DNA from: Saccharibacillus endophyticus
Lineage (GTDB): Bacteria; Bacillota; Bacilli; Paenibacillales; Paenibacillaceae
Assembly: GCF_013185185.1 (NCBI RefSeq)
Contig: NZ_JAAZWE010000001.1
Span: forward strand, 744,001-808,000
Length of the DNA: 64,000 nt
Reading direction: 5' to 3'
Of the stretch, positions 50,069 through 60,180 are shown in pieces (within the stretch, counting starts at the first letter, position 1; each line of letters starts with the position of its first letter). The position numbers and the translations under genes were made by a program. The notes under the pieces are model-generated. The model was not told the origin of the DNA. It ran no database searches and worked only from the letters and a program-made list of their open reading frames with translations.

Positions 50069-52819
50069 TTAAGGCTGGGTCGTTGCCTCGTCTTGCGTCT
50101 CGGTCGTACCCTCAACCGTGCCAGGATCGGTGTTTTGAGCATTAGGGTCAACAGCAGGATCGGTTGGCGTGTCCGGCTGCGACTGATCGGCAGGCGCATC
50201 AGGAATTACGGTACCTGGAACAACATTCTCCTCGCCGCCGGAATCTCCTTCGGTTGGCGGAATGTTCGTTCCCGGGTCGGTATTTTCCGTCCCTCCGTTG
50301 TTTCCGTTACTGTTTCCATTACCGTTCCCATTGCCGTTGTTGCCTGAGTTTCCGTTGCCGTTATCGCCCGAATTCCCATTGTTTTCGCCCTCATCCGTCT
50401 CCGGAGGCGCCACAGGCACTTCACCTTGATCGATTTCCGGATCAGTTTCTGTCTCATCCGGCGGAATCGTATCGTCCGGAAGATCCTCTTCGGGATTATC
50501 TTCGGCCGGAACGGTCAACGTAACCGTGTTTGAAGCTGCCGACTCGACGATAGGCTCCTCGCCTGCCCGATATGCGGTAACGGCATAACTGTAGGTGAGT
50601 CCCGGAAGCGCACCGGTATCGGACGAGGAAGCCGACATCAAGCCGTCCGTCAGCAATGAAGGCTGAGTTTCGGATGACTCCTGCCGATACAAACGGTAAC
50701 GAATGTTTTCGCCGCCTACCGGCTGCCAGGAAAGCATGATTGTTTGGTTAGCCACGTCGTAAGAGGCTACCAGCCCCGACGGCGAAGCGGCAGGTTCAAC
50801 CGTCTCCGGCTGCTGCGGTTCCGGTGTCTCTACCGTCTCCTGAGCAGGCGCATCCGGCGCTTTGAAATCATTCACAGGCATGCCTTCCATGGCTTGTTTC
50901 ATGATTCGCGCGAACATGGAAGCCGCCAATCCGCTGCTGTTTTTGAGCATATGCTGCGCATCCGGTTTGTCATAGCCCATCCAGACGGCGCCTGTCCATT
51001 CCGGCGTATAACCGACGAACCATACGTCACGGTTGGCACTGTTACCCTCGATACCGCTTTGAGTCGTTCCCGTTTTACCCGCAAGCGGACGACCGATATC
51101 GGCTTTGCGGCCGGTACCGTCGGTAATCGTGCTGCGCATCATGTCGGTCATTTCGTAAGCCGTTTGAGCGCTCATGACTTGTTTGGAATTGTCGATTCGA
51201 CTATAAATCTCGATTTCGTTCGAATCCCGAATCGATTTGATCGCATAAGCTTCCATGTATTTGCCTCCGTTGGCAAACGAGTTATAAGCCTGAGCCATCT
51301 CCAACGTATTCGTGCCTTTGCTTAGACCGCCGAGCGCTATACTCAGGTTATGGTCATTTTCGGTCAACGGAATGCCTAAAGACTCTGCGAATTGATAACC
51401 CGTCTCCACGCCGATCTGACTAAGCAGCCAAACTGCCGGAATATTGATCGACTCGGCAAGGGCGTCTTTCATCGATACCGATTGACTATAGCCGTGCAAG
51501 TTTCGAGGACTATAATTGCCAAAGCTTTGCTGTTCATTGTTCAGTGGCGTGTCCACAGTAAATCCGTTCTCCAGCGCGGGTGCATAGGATGCGATCGGCT
51601 TGAACGCCGAACCCGGCTGTCTACGGCTGTTGACCGCGCGGTTGAAGTCGCCTTTATGATAATTACGGGCACCCAGTATGGCAACGATGCTGCCGTTCTG
51701 GTTGTTCGTGATCGTCATGGACGCCTGTACGGGCTGATCGTCAGGACTTTGCTCGAACATCGCGTCGTCCTTGAATGCTTCCTCAAGGCTCTGCTGCGCT
51801 TTTGCGTCCATCGTCGTGTAAATCTTGTATCCGCCGCGGTTCAGATCGTCTTCGGTCAATGCCGTCGTATCTTCCGCTTCCTGAAGGACATAATCGATAA
51901 AGGCTTGATAATGCGTTTCCTTCGTCTCCGGCGGCGTATACGCATAATCGACCGCTGCCGCCTTATCTTTTTCCGCTTCCGTAATGTAACCTTGCTCATA
52001 CATCAGCTGAAGCACGACTGCGCGGCGTTCTTTGGACTTGTCGGGATTGGCAATCGGGTTGTAACGCGTCGGTGCCTTCGGCATCGCCGCCAAGGTCGCC
52101 ATTTCCCATAATTCGAGTTTATTCAGGTCGCTTTTGCCGAAGTAACGCTCGGATGCCGCTTTGATGCCGTAATACTGACCGCCGAACGAAATCCGGTTCA
52201 GATACATCGCCAAGATCTCAGGCTTCGAATACTGACGCTCCAGCGCCAATGCGATCGACACTTCCGTCGCTTTTCGGAAGAATGTTTTATCCGCCGACAA
52301 GAAGATGTTTTTCGCTAACTGCTGGGTAATCGTACTGCCGCCTTCAACTGCGGAACGTGCAATGATGTCTCGTACTGCCGCACGGCCGATCGATCGGAGA
52401 TCGACGCCCGAGTGCTCGAAGAAACGCTTATCCTCCGTCGCGACAAAAGCATCCTGAAGCAACTCCGGGATATCCTGCGATTCGACTTCCTCGCCTCGCT
52501 GGATTTTGATTTCTCCGATCTGAACTCCCGTACGGTCGTAAATAACTGTCGGCGCTTTAATTTCGATCTTGTCTTTATTCTCTGCCAGTATTTTCTCTCC
52601 GCTCACCGTAATGAACAGATAACCGCCCAGCGCACAAAACACGGCAAAAGCAGCCGTGAAAAACAACGTCCAAAATACGCGTTTCCCCGTTATTTTTTTC
52701 TTTTTCTTCGGGGAGGTTTTCTTCTTGGCGGTCGTCGGAGGTTTCTTCCCTCCGCCGTTACCTCCGCTTCCGCTGCCTCCGGTCGTCCGGTTGGAGCGGC
52801 TCAATTGTGGGTTAGGCAT
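50069..52819 (-). CDS. Class A penicillin-binding protein (PBP1A type)
   Basis: A 916-aa protein from ATG 52819 (the open frame reaches 52894). A cytosolic Gly/Lys-rich tail is followed by a membrane helix (about 46-71), a GT51 glycosyltransferase (EDKRFFEHSGVD with catalytic Glu near 129; AVEGGSTITQQLAKN) and a transpeptidase with SxxK in GSAFKPI, SxN in ESINIPA and KTG in AGKTGTTQS. Then come a fibronectin-like segment (residues about 665-760) and a 150-residue tail rich in Pro, Glu and Asn-Gly repeats. It makes and crosslinks cell-wall glycan. Confidence 0.95.
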   Translation of the reverse strand: MPNPQLSRSNRTTGGSGSGGNGGGKKPPTTAKKKTSPKKKKKITGKRVFWTLFFTAAFAVFCALGGYLFITVSGEKILAENKDKIEIKAPTVIYDRTGVQIGEIKIQRGEEVESQDIPELLQDAFVATEDKRFFEHSGVDLRSIGRAAVRDIIARSAVEGGSTITQQLAKNIFLSADKTFFRKATEVSIALALERQYSKPEILAMYLNRISFGGQYYGIKAASERYFGKSDLNKLELWEMATLAAMPKAPTRYNPIANPDKSKERRAVVLQLMYEQGYITEAEKDKAAAVDYAYTPPETKETHYQAFIDYVLQEAEDTTALTEDDLNRGGYKIYTTMDAKAQQSLEEAFKDDAMFEQSPDDQPVQASMTITNNQNGSIVAILGARNYHKGDFNRAVNSRRQPGSAFKPIASYAPALENGFTVDTPLNNEQQSFGNYSPRNLHGYSQSVSMKDALAESINIPAVWLLSQIGVETGYQFAESLGIPLTENDHNLSIALGGLSKGTNTLEMAQAYNSFANGGKYMEAYAIKSIRDSNEIEIYSRIDNSKQVMSAQTAYEMTDMMRSTITDGTGRKADIGRPLAGKTGTTQSGIEGNSANRDVWFVGYTPEWTGAVWMGYDKPDAQHMLKNSSGLAASMFARIMKQAMEGMPVNDFKAPDAPAQETVETPEPQQPETVEPAASPSGLVASYDVANQTIMLSWQPVGGENIRYRLYRQESSETQPSLLTDGLMSASSSDTGALPGLTYSYAVTAYRAGEEPIVESAASNTVTLTVPAEDNPEEDLPDDTIPPDETETDPEIDQGEVPVAPPETDEGENNGNSGDNGNGNSGNNGNGNGNGNSNGNNGGTENTDPGTNIPPTEGDSGGEENVVPGTVIPDAPADQSQPDTPTDPAVDPNAQNTDPGTVEGTTETQDEATTQP

Positions 52820-52884
52820 GATGTGTTGTGACACCCCTTTTGCTTTCTTTGCGCATGCAGACCGTCTGCGTACGCGCCCTAACG

Positions 52885-52910
52885 AAAAGAACAACCTGTG
52901 AAGGTTGCTC
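52885..52910 (-). terminator. hfq terminator
   Basis: On minus, GAGCAACC-TTCACA-GGTTGTTC is followed by TTTTC, about 105 bp after hfq. Confidence 0.7.
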
Positions 52911-53015
52911 CCGTTCGCAGCTATGGACTTAGACGTTAGGATACAGGAAAAGTTTCAAAATTGCCGTTACAGGTTTGTCATTCGTTCGTCACTTTTGATC
53001 AAAAGCTGCCCCGGA

Positions 53016-53258
53016 TTACTCTCCGGACGTGGTCTCTTGCTGAGTCAGGGATACGTTGCGCTGCGGCATGAACGTGGAAATGGCATGCTTGTACACCATT
53101 TGCTGACGTCCGTCGCTGTCGATCACGATCGTAAAGTTGTCGAATGCCTTGATCGTGCCCCGAATTTGAAAACCGTTGGTCAAGTAGACCGTGGCCGGGA
53201 TATTCTCTTTGCGCAGTTGGTTCAGGAACGTGTCTTGAATATTAATGGATTTGTTCAT
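53016..53258 (-). CDS. hfq: RNA chaperone Hfq
   Basis: An 80-aa protein from ATG 53258, with GGGGGTACC upstream. It has the Sm1 motif ([23 protein letters not shown]) and Sm2 YKHAIST, forming the hexameric RNA-binding ring. It follows miaA by about 40 bp, the usual bacterial order. In Gram-positives its role in sRNA pairing is weaker than in enterics. Confidence 0.97.
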   Translation of the reverse strand: MNKSINIQDTFLNQLRKENIPATVYLTNGFQIRGTIKAFDNFTIVIDSDGRQQMVYKHAISTFMPQRNVSLTQQETTSGE

Positions 53259-53297
53259 AACCGGTACCCCCAATTGTCATTTTACTGTCATTTTCTT

Positions 53298-54248
53298 TCA
53301 AAATTCGGAGCTGAACCTTCCCGTAATTATACCATGAATCTTCTCGTAATTTGCAGAAAAGTTTTCCGGTTCGGAAACGTCCATCCATTGGATGTCGTGC
53401 ATATGACGGAACCAAGAGAGCTGCCTTTTAGCGAAATGCCGAGTATCCCGCTTCAGTAAATACACAGCTTCTTCAAGCGTCGCCGATCCGTCCAGATAAG
53501 GCCAGATCTCTTTATAACCCAGTCCTTGCATGGAAACCATGTCCCGCGTGTACCCGAGCGATCGGAGCTTCTGAACCTCTTCGATCAATCCTTGTTCCAT
53601 CATTTGGTCGATCCGCTCTTCAATACGGTTATATAGCATTTGGCGGTCCATTGTCAAACCGATCAAACATAGGTCGTAAGGCGTGGTCTTTTTCTGTCTG
53701 GCCAACTGCTCGGACAAGGTTTCTCCGGTCAGCTTGTAAATCTCCAGCGCCCGAATGACGCGACGCGTATCATTGGGATGCAATCTTTGTGCGGATTCCG
53801 GATCAATATCCCGCAATTTGTCATGGAGCGCTTGTGTTCCGTGCGTTTCGGCAAACAAAGCTTGTTCCGTTCGGAAGGCTTCGTCTGCCCCGCTGTCTGC
53901 GAATTCGTAGCGATAACATAAGGATTCAACGTACAGACCCGTTCCTCCGACGATAAAAGGAAGATTTCCGCGCGCTGCGATTTCCGGGATCAGCGTATCG
54001 CAGCGTTCCTGGAATTCGGATACGGAAAACGGTTCATCCGGCTCATGGATATCGATCAGATGATGCGGTACACCTTCCATTTCGGTCTTTGAAATTTTTG
54101 CCGTGCCGATATCCATACCCCGATACACCTGCATGGAATCGCCCGAAATGATCTCACAAGAGAAAGCTTTGGCTAACTCGATGCTGAGCTTGGTCTTTCC
54201 CACGGCTGTCGGTCCGATCAAAACAAGCAATTTGGGCTTATCAGTCAA
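53298..54248 (-). CDS. miaA: tRNA dimethylallyltransferase
   Basis: A 316-aa protein with P-loop IGPTAVGKTKLS, the DSMQVYRGMDIGTAKIS substrate region, GGTGLYVESL and RVIRALEIYKLTG. It adds a dimethylallyl group to A37 of tRNAs that read UNN codons, an early step of ms2i6A. It overlaps the upstream methyltransferase gene by 8 bp and precedes hfq. Confidence 0.97.
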   Translation of the reverse strand: MTDKPKLLVLIGPTAVGKTKLSIELAKAFSCEIISGDSMQVYRGMDIGTAKISKTEMEGVPHHLIDIHEPDEPFSVSEFQERCDTLIPEIAARGNLPFIVGGTGLYVESLCYRYEFADSGADEAFRTEQALFAETHGTQALHDKLRDIDPESAQRLHPNDTRRVIRALEIYKLTGETLSEQLARQKKTTPYDLCLIGLTMDRQMLYNRIEERIDQMMEQGLIEEVQKLRSLGYTRDMVSMQGLGYKEIWPYLDGSATLEEAVYLLKRDTRHFAKRQLSWFRHMHDIQWMDVSEPENFSANYEKIHGIITGRFSSEF

Positions 54249-55020
54249 CTGTAATCACTCCATACGTAATTTTGGCATGGACGCGACCATCTGACGTGAA
54301 GCCGAGACGCTCCATTTCTCCGCTACCTTTTTTCTCTTTTAAAACGACGGTCTTGCGTGCTACGCGAACCGCTTCCCGAATCGACTCTTCACTGAGCGCC
54401 CGATCATCCGCAAATGCACGCAGCGGCGAAATCGCGGAAGAGTCGTAGACGGGTTTGCGGAACATCGGATCGAAATACACCACGTCAAAACTATTATCCG
54501 GCAACGACTTCAAATAGTGCAGATGATCCGTGTTGACGACTTCGACGCGCCGCATCGCTTCTACGACCGACGGCTTCTCCACTTCGTAGCTGGCAAGTCC
54601 CTCGCGAAGCAAAACGGACAGTTCTGCCGAAGCTTCCAGACAGCGAACCAATCCTGTAGGCCCGACTTGGACGGCAAATACGAGCGAGTCGGTGCCCAAG
54701 CCTGCCGTGCAGTCGAGAACCGCATCTCCGGCTTCTGCTCGCGCAGCGTCGATCATCGGATCGGGTTCGCCTCTTAATAGCCGCTTCGCACGGACATAAC
54801 CCATGCTTGGATGATATTCGAGCACAGGCTGATCTTCGCGGAAAAGACGGGCTTTGCCTTGCGTCACGATCAATACCGCATCCGCGTTGTATTTCGAAAA
54901 TAAATTAGGAATCGAGGTTCGGCCTCTCGGCACGATCGGGATTCCCTGTTGTTCGGCAATTCCTGTCGCTCGCTGAAGTTCAGCTTCAGCGGGTTGAATG
55001 CCGGTTGTTACGATCATCAT
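54241..55020 (-). CDS. Class I SAM-dependent methyltransferase (RsmJ-like)
   Basis: A 259-aa protein with AAGGAG before a double ATG. It has motif I VLDCTAGLGTDSLVFA and the catalytic-type YFDPMFRKP, the form seen in RsmJ, which makes m2G1516 in 16S rRNA. The N-terminal 90 residues hold a RsmJ-like lead domain. It is placed between mutL and miaA. rRNA is the likely target, but this Gram-positive version is not proven. Confidence 0.8.
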   Translation of the reverse strand: MMIVTTGIQPAEAELQRATGIAEQQGIPIVPRGRTSIPNLFSKYNADAVLIVTQGKARLFREDQPVLEYHPSMGYVRAKRLLRGEPDPMIDAARAEAGDAVLDCTAGLGTDSLVFAVQVGPTGLVRCLEASAELSVLLREGLASYEVEKPSVVEAMRRVEVVNTDHLHYLKSLPDNSFDVVYFDPMFRKPVYDSSAISPLRAFADDRALSEESIREAVRVARKTVVLKEKKGSGEMERLGFTSDGRVHAKITYGVITVD

Positions 55021-55050
55021 GAAAGGTGTTCTCCTTGCGTTAAGATACGA

Positions 55051-55155
55051 ATTCGATGAAGCAGGACGTTTACCCGGTTGAATGAAATACTCGCGGGATC
55101 GGGTCGCCGATTCGATGAAGCGGGACCTTCCCCAGTTGATTAGGACGCTTGCGGG
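55051..55155. repeat. Imperfect direct repeat upstream of the RsmJ-like gene
   Basis: Units 55051-55097 and 55110-55155 share ATTCGATGAAGC-GGAC, a central GTTGA and TGCGGG-type ends. The origin is unknown. Confidence 0.5.
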
Positions 55156-55157
55156 TT

Positions 55158-55194
55158 ATTTTCGAAGCCGGTTAAAGCGTCCGGCTTCGAAAAT
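55158..55194. repeat. Perfect 14-bp palindrome after mutL
   Basis: ATTTTCGAAGCCGG and CCGGCTTCGAAAAT are separated by nine bases. It has no T-run; it may still end mutL transcripts or act as an RNA stabiliser. Confidence 0.6.
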
Positions 55195-55228
55195 CGGATT
55201 ATGGTCGCTTTGGGATTGGGGGAAGGTC

Positions 55229-57319
55229 TTACATAACCCGTTTAAACAATTTCTCCAAATCGTAAGAAGAGAATGACACGACAATCGGTCTGCCGTGAGG
55301 GCAGGTGTAAGGTTGTTTGCATCTGCCCAGGCGTTCGATTAAGGTCTGGGCTTGAACATCGCTTAAGCGTTGATTGGCTTTGATTGAAGCTTTGCAGGAA
55401 CAGAGCGTAGACGCTTTTTCCCGCAATTTAGCCAAATCAATCGCTCGTTCGCTCAGCACCCATTCAGCCATTTCTTCAATAATCGAAGATTCGTCACCGG
55501 CGGGGAACCAATGCGGATAAGCGGTAACCCGGAACGTTTGACCGCCAAAAGGCTCCATGTACACGCCTGCCTGCTCGAACCAACCGAGCCGATCGCGGAT
55601 CTTGGTGCTTTCGGCAGACGTGAATTCCAATGTAATCGGCAGCAAAAGCTCTTGCGAAGCTTCTTCCGGCTGGCCGAATTTTTCGTAATAATATTCATAA
55701 TTAATCCGTTCATGGGCCGCATGCTGGTCGATCAGGTACAGACCTTGATCATTTTGCGCGATCAAGTATGTGCCGTGATGCTGTCCGATTAGCGTCATCT
55801 CCGGAAAAGTCGGACGTTTAGGCGCTTCTCCGCGGCTGTACAGCTCCGCTGCGCGAGCTAGCGCCGCATTATTTTGCGCAGGCTGAGCTGCTTGACGCGG
55901 ATTCGAACCTCCAGATGAAGCGGAACGGCCAGTATAACCCAGTCCATGTCCAGGTTCGCGAACTTGTTGAGGACGAGAGTCCTGTGCACCGCCAATTGCC
56001 GGATAGGATATGGAAGCCTTCAGGGCTTCTGGCACCTTGTCTGCGCGTACGGATGTCCCCTTCGGTTGCGAAGCAGAGGAATCAGACGATTCTTTGTTCT
56101 TATCGGCAGATGCCGCAGCATTTTGTTGACCTGCCGCGTTGCCTTGGGATACCTGTTCGGAATGCGCGGCAGCCGATCGGGGTTCGCTTGTTGCGGAAGG
56201 CATATCCTTATCCTGCGGCAGTCCCGATGTCAGATCGCCCAGCAACCCCTCACGCTTGGGAAAATGAAACTGTTCTTGCACAATCGAGTTGTTTTTGCCG
56301 ATCCGTTGGTTGACCGCCTTCGGAATCAGCACTTCATGCGACAGAACCGCGCGAATCTTTTCTTCCACAAAAGCAACCAGCTCCGCTTCCTTGCTGAAAC
56401 GCACTTCCAGCTTTGCCGGGTGTACGTTTACGTCAACCAGCGACGGGTGCATGACCAAACGCAGCACGACAAGCGGGTGACGTCCAACCGGAAGCAGCGT
56501 GTGGTAGGCGCGCATAATCGCTTGGTTCAGCACATGACTACGAATGTATCGCCCATTTACAACCGTAGTTATGGCGCTGCGATTAGAACGTGTAAAGTCC
56601 GGCAAGCTGACAAAACCGGAAACGGCAAAGTCCAGACTTTCCCCTTCCAGTTCAATCATAGCTTTGGCGCTTGTGGTTCCGTATACGGCCGCGATGACTT
56701 GAAGCAGGTCGCCTCCGCCCAACGTTTGCAATAACGAGTTGCCGTTATGCCGAAGGGTAAAAGCCACCTCGGGATGAGATAACGCCATTCGGTACATGTA
56801 GTCGGAGATATGCCCAAGTTCAGTCTGGACCGTCTTCATGTATTTCAGACGCGCCGGTGTATTATAGAACAATTCCTTTACGCGAAAATCCGTTCCGCGT
56901 GAAGCCGGAGCGTCTTCGTTGCTTTTCAACGTACCGCCTTCAATGACAAGCCGCCGCCCCGCGCCGTCTTCCCCGCAAGCGGTCACCACTTCGACTTTGG
57001 AAACCGAGGCGATACTCGGCAGCGCTTCGCCCCGGAAGCCCAGACTCGTAATCTGAAACAAATCCCGGCCTCCCGAAATTTTGCTGGTTGCATGCCGATA
57101 AAAGGCTGTCTCGCAATCTTCCGGATCGATCCCGGAACCGTTATCCGTAACCCGAATCGAAGATAAACCACCCTCCTCGGTCCATACGTCGACTTTGGTC
57201 GCACCCGCATCAATCGCATTTTCAACCAATTCCTTCACGACCGAAGCAGGCCTTTCCACCACTTCGCCCGCCGCAATCTGGTTGGCAATATGTTCATCCA
57301 GCACTTTAATCTTGGCCAT
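55229..57319 (-). CDS. mutL: DNA mismatch repair protein MutL
   Basis: A 696-aa protein. The N-terminal GHKL ATPase has AAGEVVERPASVVKELVENAIDAG, DNGSGI and TSLGFRGEAL. A low-complexity linker (about 350-510) leads to a C-terminal endonuclease with DQHAAHERINYEYY and CPHGRPI, the metal-site motifs that mark nicking MutL of bacteria without MutH. It is 54 bp downstream of mutS and acts on mismatches found by MutS. Confidence 0.97.
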   Translation of the reverse strand: MAKIKVLDEHIANQIAAGEVVERPASVVKELVENAIDAGATKVDVWTEEGGLSSIRVTDNGSGIDPEDCETAFYRHATSKISGGRDLFQITSLGFRGEALPSIASVSKVEVVTACGEDGAGRRLVIEGGTLKSNEDAPASRGTDFRVKELFYNTPARLKYMKTVQTELGHISDYMYRMALSHPEVAFTLRHNGNSLLQTLGGGDLLQVIAAVYGTTSAKAMIELEGESLDFAVSGFVSLPDFTRSNRSAITTVVNGRYIRSHVLNQAIMRAYHTLLPVGRHPLVVLRLVMHPSLVDVNVHPAKLEVRFSKEAELVAFVEEKIRAVLSHEVLIPKAVNQRIGKNNSIVQEQFHFPKREGLLGDLTSGLPQDKDMPSATSEPRSAAAHSEQVSQGNAAGQQNAAASADKNKESSDSSASQPKGTSVRADKVPEALKASISYPAIGGAQDSRPQQVREPGHGLGYTGRSASSGGSNPRQAAQPAQNNAALARAAELYSRGEAPKRPTFPEMTLIGQHHGTYLIAQNDQGLYLIDQHAAHERINYEYYYEKFGQPEEASQELLLPITLEFTSAESTKIRDRLGWFEQAGVYMEPFGGQTFRVTAYPHWFPAGDESSIIEEMAEWVLSERAIDLAKLREKASTLCSCKASIKANQRLSDVQAQTLIERLGRCKQPYTCPHGRPIVVSFSSYDLEKLFKRVM

Positions 57320-57373
57320 ATCGTTTCTCCTTTCCCGAGCAGCATCGGAAATGCGCTGAATCTGATGACTTGC

Positions 57374-60145
57374 CTATAATCTCTGCGCCTCCAACTTCAA
57401 TTCATTCAGAATTTGCATGGCTTGAAGCGGCGTCATGTTCATTACGTCAACATCGCGTACACGTTGAAGCATCTTCTTGACTTTCGGATCTTCTTTAGCC
57501 GGTACTGCATGAATCGACTTTGCAGGATGTTCCTCGTCTCCGAAAATGGATAACTGCACAACCTCGTCAGCATCGGTCGCCGCAGTATCCGTTTGCTTTT
57601 GTTCGGTTATGCGCGTCCCGTCCTGATCCGCAGGACTTGCCATCAATGATGTTTCTTCCCGGATAATATCCGGTTGTTTGCGATCTTCCTCAGGTACAGA
57701 GACCGAATTCGGGGCAACCGAAACACCTGTCGCCTGACCTGCCGCCACTTCAGCCGCAGCCTGTTCGAAACCTTGCAACAGCCCGTATGCCCGATCAATA
57801 ATGCTGCCTGGCAATCCTGCCAGACGGGCACAATAGATCCCGTAACTCGTGCTGGCCGCTCCTGCAACCAGCTTACGCAAGAATGTGACCTTATCGCCGC
57901 TCTCGCGCACGGCCATGCAGTAGTTTTGCAGCCTCGGCAAGCTTTCCTCCAAGTGAGCCAACTCATGGAAATGGGTCGAAACCAATGCTTTGCATCCGAT
58001 CGACTCATGCACGTGTTCGATGACCGCTTGGGCAATAGCCATCCCTTCGCTCGTCGAGGTGCCGCGGCCCAATTCGTCGATGATAATCAGACTGTCTTTG
58101 GTCGCTTGTTGGGTCATCACTTGAATGTCGGCCATTTCCACCATGAACGTACTTTGTCCGCCGACAAGGTCGTCCGCCGCGCCGATCCGGGTAAAAATGC
58201 GATCCAGCAGCGGTACGTTGGCTCGATCCGCCGGAACGAAGCAGCCGATCTGTGCCATGATGGAGATCAATGCGACTTGACGCATATACGTGCTTTTACC
58301 CGCCATGTTGGGTCCGGTAATGAGCATGATATTCGCACCTTGTTCCGCCAGATCAGTCGCATTGGCAACGAATGAGCCGCCTTCCATCACCGCTTCAACG
58401 ACCGGATGGCGACCATTGTCTACGCTAAGATCGTAGCCGTCATGCAGCTGCGGTCGCACAAAAGATTTCTCCGCGCTAGCTTCCGCGAACGCCTGATAAA
58501 CGTCGGTTTCAGCAACACGCTCCGCAAGCGCTTTGAGGCGCGGTATGCGTTCTGCCACCTGCTCGCGCAGTTCAAGAAACAATCCGTATTCCAAATCCGC
58601 CATTTTTTCTTCGGCTTCGAGAATCAATGATTCTTTTTCTTTCAGTTCAGGCGTGATGTAACGCTCCGCGTTCGACATCGTTTGTTTGCGCTCGTAACGC
58701 CCTTCCGGCAGTTGAGCCAGATTGGCACGCGTGACTTCAATATAATAGCCGAATACTTTGTTATACCCGACCTTCAATGAACGGATACCCGTGATACGGC
58801 GTTCTTCGGCTTCCAACTCGGCGATCCAGCGCTTCCCGTTCACGCTCGCTTCGCGCAATTGGTCCAAATGCTCATGGTAGCCTTTGCGAATCAAGCCGCC
58901 GTCTCGTACGGATACCGGAGGTTCATCGGTCACTGCCGCAGCGATCGCTTCTGCCAAATCCGCGCACTCGTCCATTCGTTTAGCCGTTGCCGCCAGGGTT
59001 TGCGAACCGGAATTCAAACAAACTGCCTTAAGTGCAGGAATTTGAATCAGCGAATCGCGCAGCGCGATCAGATCGCGTCCGTTGGCACTGCCGAAAGCAA
59101 CGCGTCCCACCAGCCGTTCCAAATCGTAAATTTCCCGCAGCGCTTCTTGTACGTCGCCGCGCAAAATCAGATCGCGATGCAGATACTCCACGGCCTCCAA
59201 CCGGTCTTCGATCGCGCTGCGTTGCAATAGCGGCTTGTCGATCCAACGACGCAGCGTACGCGCGCCCATCGAAGTTTTGGTACGGTCTAACAGCCAAAGC
59301 AGCGAACCTTTTTTCGAGCGTTCGCGTACGGTCTCGGTCAATTCCAGGTTACGGCGCGTAAACGGATCGAGGATCATATAGTGATTCGGCTCGTACACCG
59401 AAATTTTGGTCAGTTGTCCCAATGCTCTTTTTTGCGTTTCTGCTAGATAGGCAAAAAGACGCGCCACGCAAATACGACGCTCTTCGTCCAATCTTGCCCA
59501 AGACGCTTCGCCGAACTGCTCGCGCGCGCCGTCTTCCTTCCCCTTTTCCCAAGGCGTGCAGACCAATCGGCGTTCCAAAGGCGCGATCTGGCTCTCCAAC
59601 AGCTGCAGCAACTGCGCATCCCCGATCGCTTCGACGGGCTGATAAACACCGACTTCACCCTTGAGCCATTCCTCGCTCTCCGGCGCGGATGTCACATGCA
59701 GGTCTCCGGTTGAAAGGTCGCAAGCGGCGATCGCCATCATTCCATGGGAACGGGTCACGCAGACCAGATAGTTATTGGACTTTTCCCCAAGCGCTCGGCT
59801 CTCCATCAATGTCCCCGGCGTCACGACGCGAACGATCTCGCGGCGCATCATTCCTTTGGATTCGCCGGGCGTCTCGACTTGTTCGCAGATCGCGACTTTA
59901 TATCCTTTTTCAATCAGACGCTGAACGTAACCTTCGGCCGCATGGTAAGGAACGCCGCACATCGGAGCTTTCTCTTCCAATCCCGCGTTGCGTCCGGTCA
60001 GCGTAATCTCCAATTCGCGCGAGGCGGTAATCGCATCGTCGAAAAAAATTTCGTAAAAGTCACCAAGACGGAAAAAGAGGATCGCGTCCTTTGCTTCTTC
60101 CTTGATCTTGACGTACTGCTGCATCATCGGCGTTAAAGTGGCCAT
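57374..60145 (-). CDS. mutS: DNA mismatch repair protein MutS
   Basis: A 923-aa protein. The N-terminal mismatch-reading domain has FFRLGDFYEIFFDDA (the Phe-x-Glu wedge is FYE), then connector, lever and clamp domains, and an ABC-type ATPase with Walker A TGPNMAGKSTYM, LIIIDELGRGTS and STHFHEL. The C-terminal tail (about 800-923) has low-complexity sequence and a final helical dimerisation segment. A perfect LexA box lies 72 bp upstream of the start. Confidence 0.97.
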   Translation of the reverse strand: MATLTPMMQQYVKIKEEAKDAILFFRLGDFYEIFFDDAITASRELEITLTGRNAGLEEKAPMCGVPYHAAEGYVQRLIEKGYKVAICEQVETPGESKGMMRREIVRVVTPGTLMESRALGEKSNNYLVCVTRSHGMMAIAACDLSTGDLHVTSAPESEEWLKGEVGVYQPVEAIGDAQLLQLLESQIAPLERRLVCTPWEKGKEDGAREQFGEASWARLDEERRICVARLFAYLAETQKRALGQLTKISVYEPNHYMILDPFTRRNLELTETVRERSKKGSLLWLLDRTKTSMGARTLRRWIDKPLLQRSAIEDRLEAVEYLHRDLILRGDVQEALREIYDLERLVGRVAFGSANGRDLIALRDSLIQIPALKAVCLNSGSQTLAATAKRMDECADLAEAIAAAVTDEPPVSVRDGGLIRKGYHEHLDQLREASVNGKRWIAELEAEERRITGIRSLKVGYNKVFGYYIEVTRANLAQLPEGRYERKQTMSNAERYITPELKEKESLILEAEEKMADLEYGLFLELREQVAERIPRLKALAERVAETDVYQAFAEASAEKSFVRPQLHDGYDLSVDNGRHPVVEAVMEGGSFVANATDLAEQGANIMLITGPNMAGKSTYMRQVALISIMAQIGCFVPADRANVPLLDRIFTRIGAADDLVGGQSTFMVEMADIQVMTQQATKDSLIIIDELGRGTSTSEGMAIAQAVIEHVHESIGCKALVSTHFHELAHLEESLPRLQNYCMAVRESGDKVTFLRKLVAGAASTSYGIYCARLAGLPGSIIDRAYGLLQGFEQAAAEVAAGQATGVSVAPNSVSVPEEDRKQPDIIREETSLMASPADQDGTRITEQKQTDTAATDADEVVQLSIFGDEEHPAKSIHAVPAKEDPKVKKMLQRVRDVDVMNMTPLQAMQILNELKLEAQRL

Positions 60146-60180
60146 GATTCCCCTCCATTTACCTGCTTCTTCTCTTCTTG

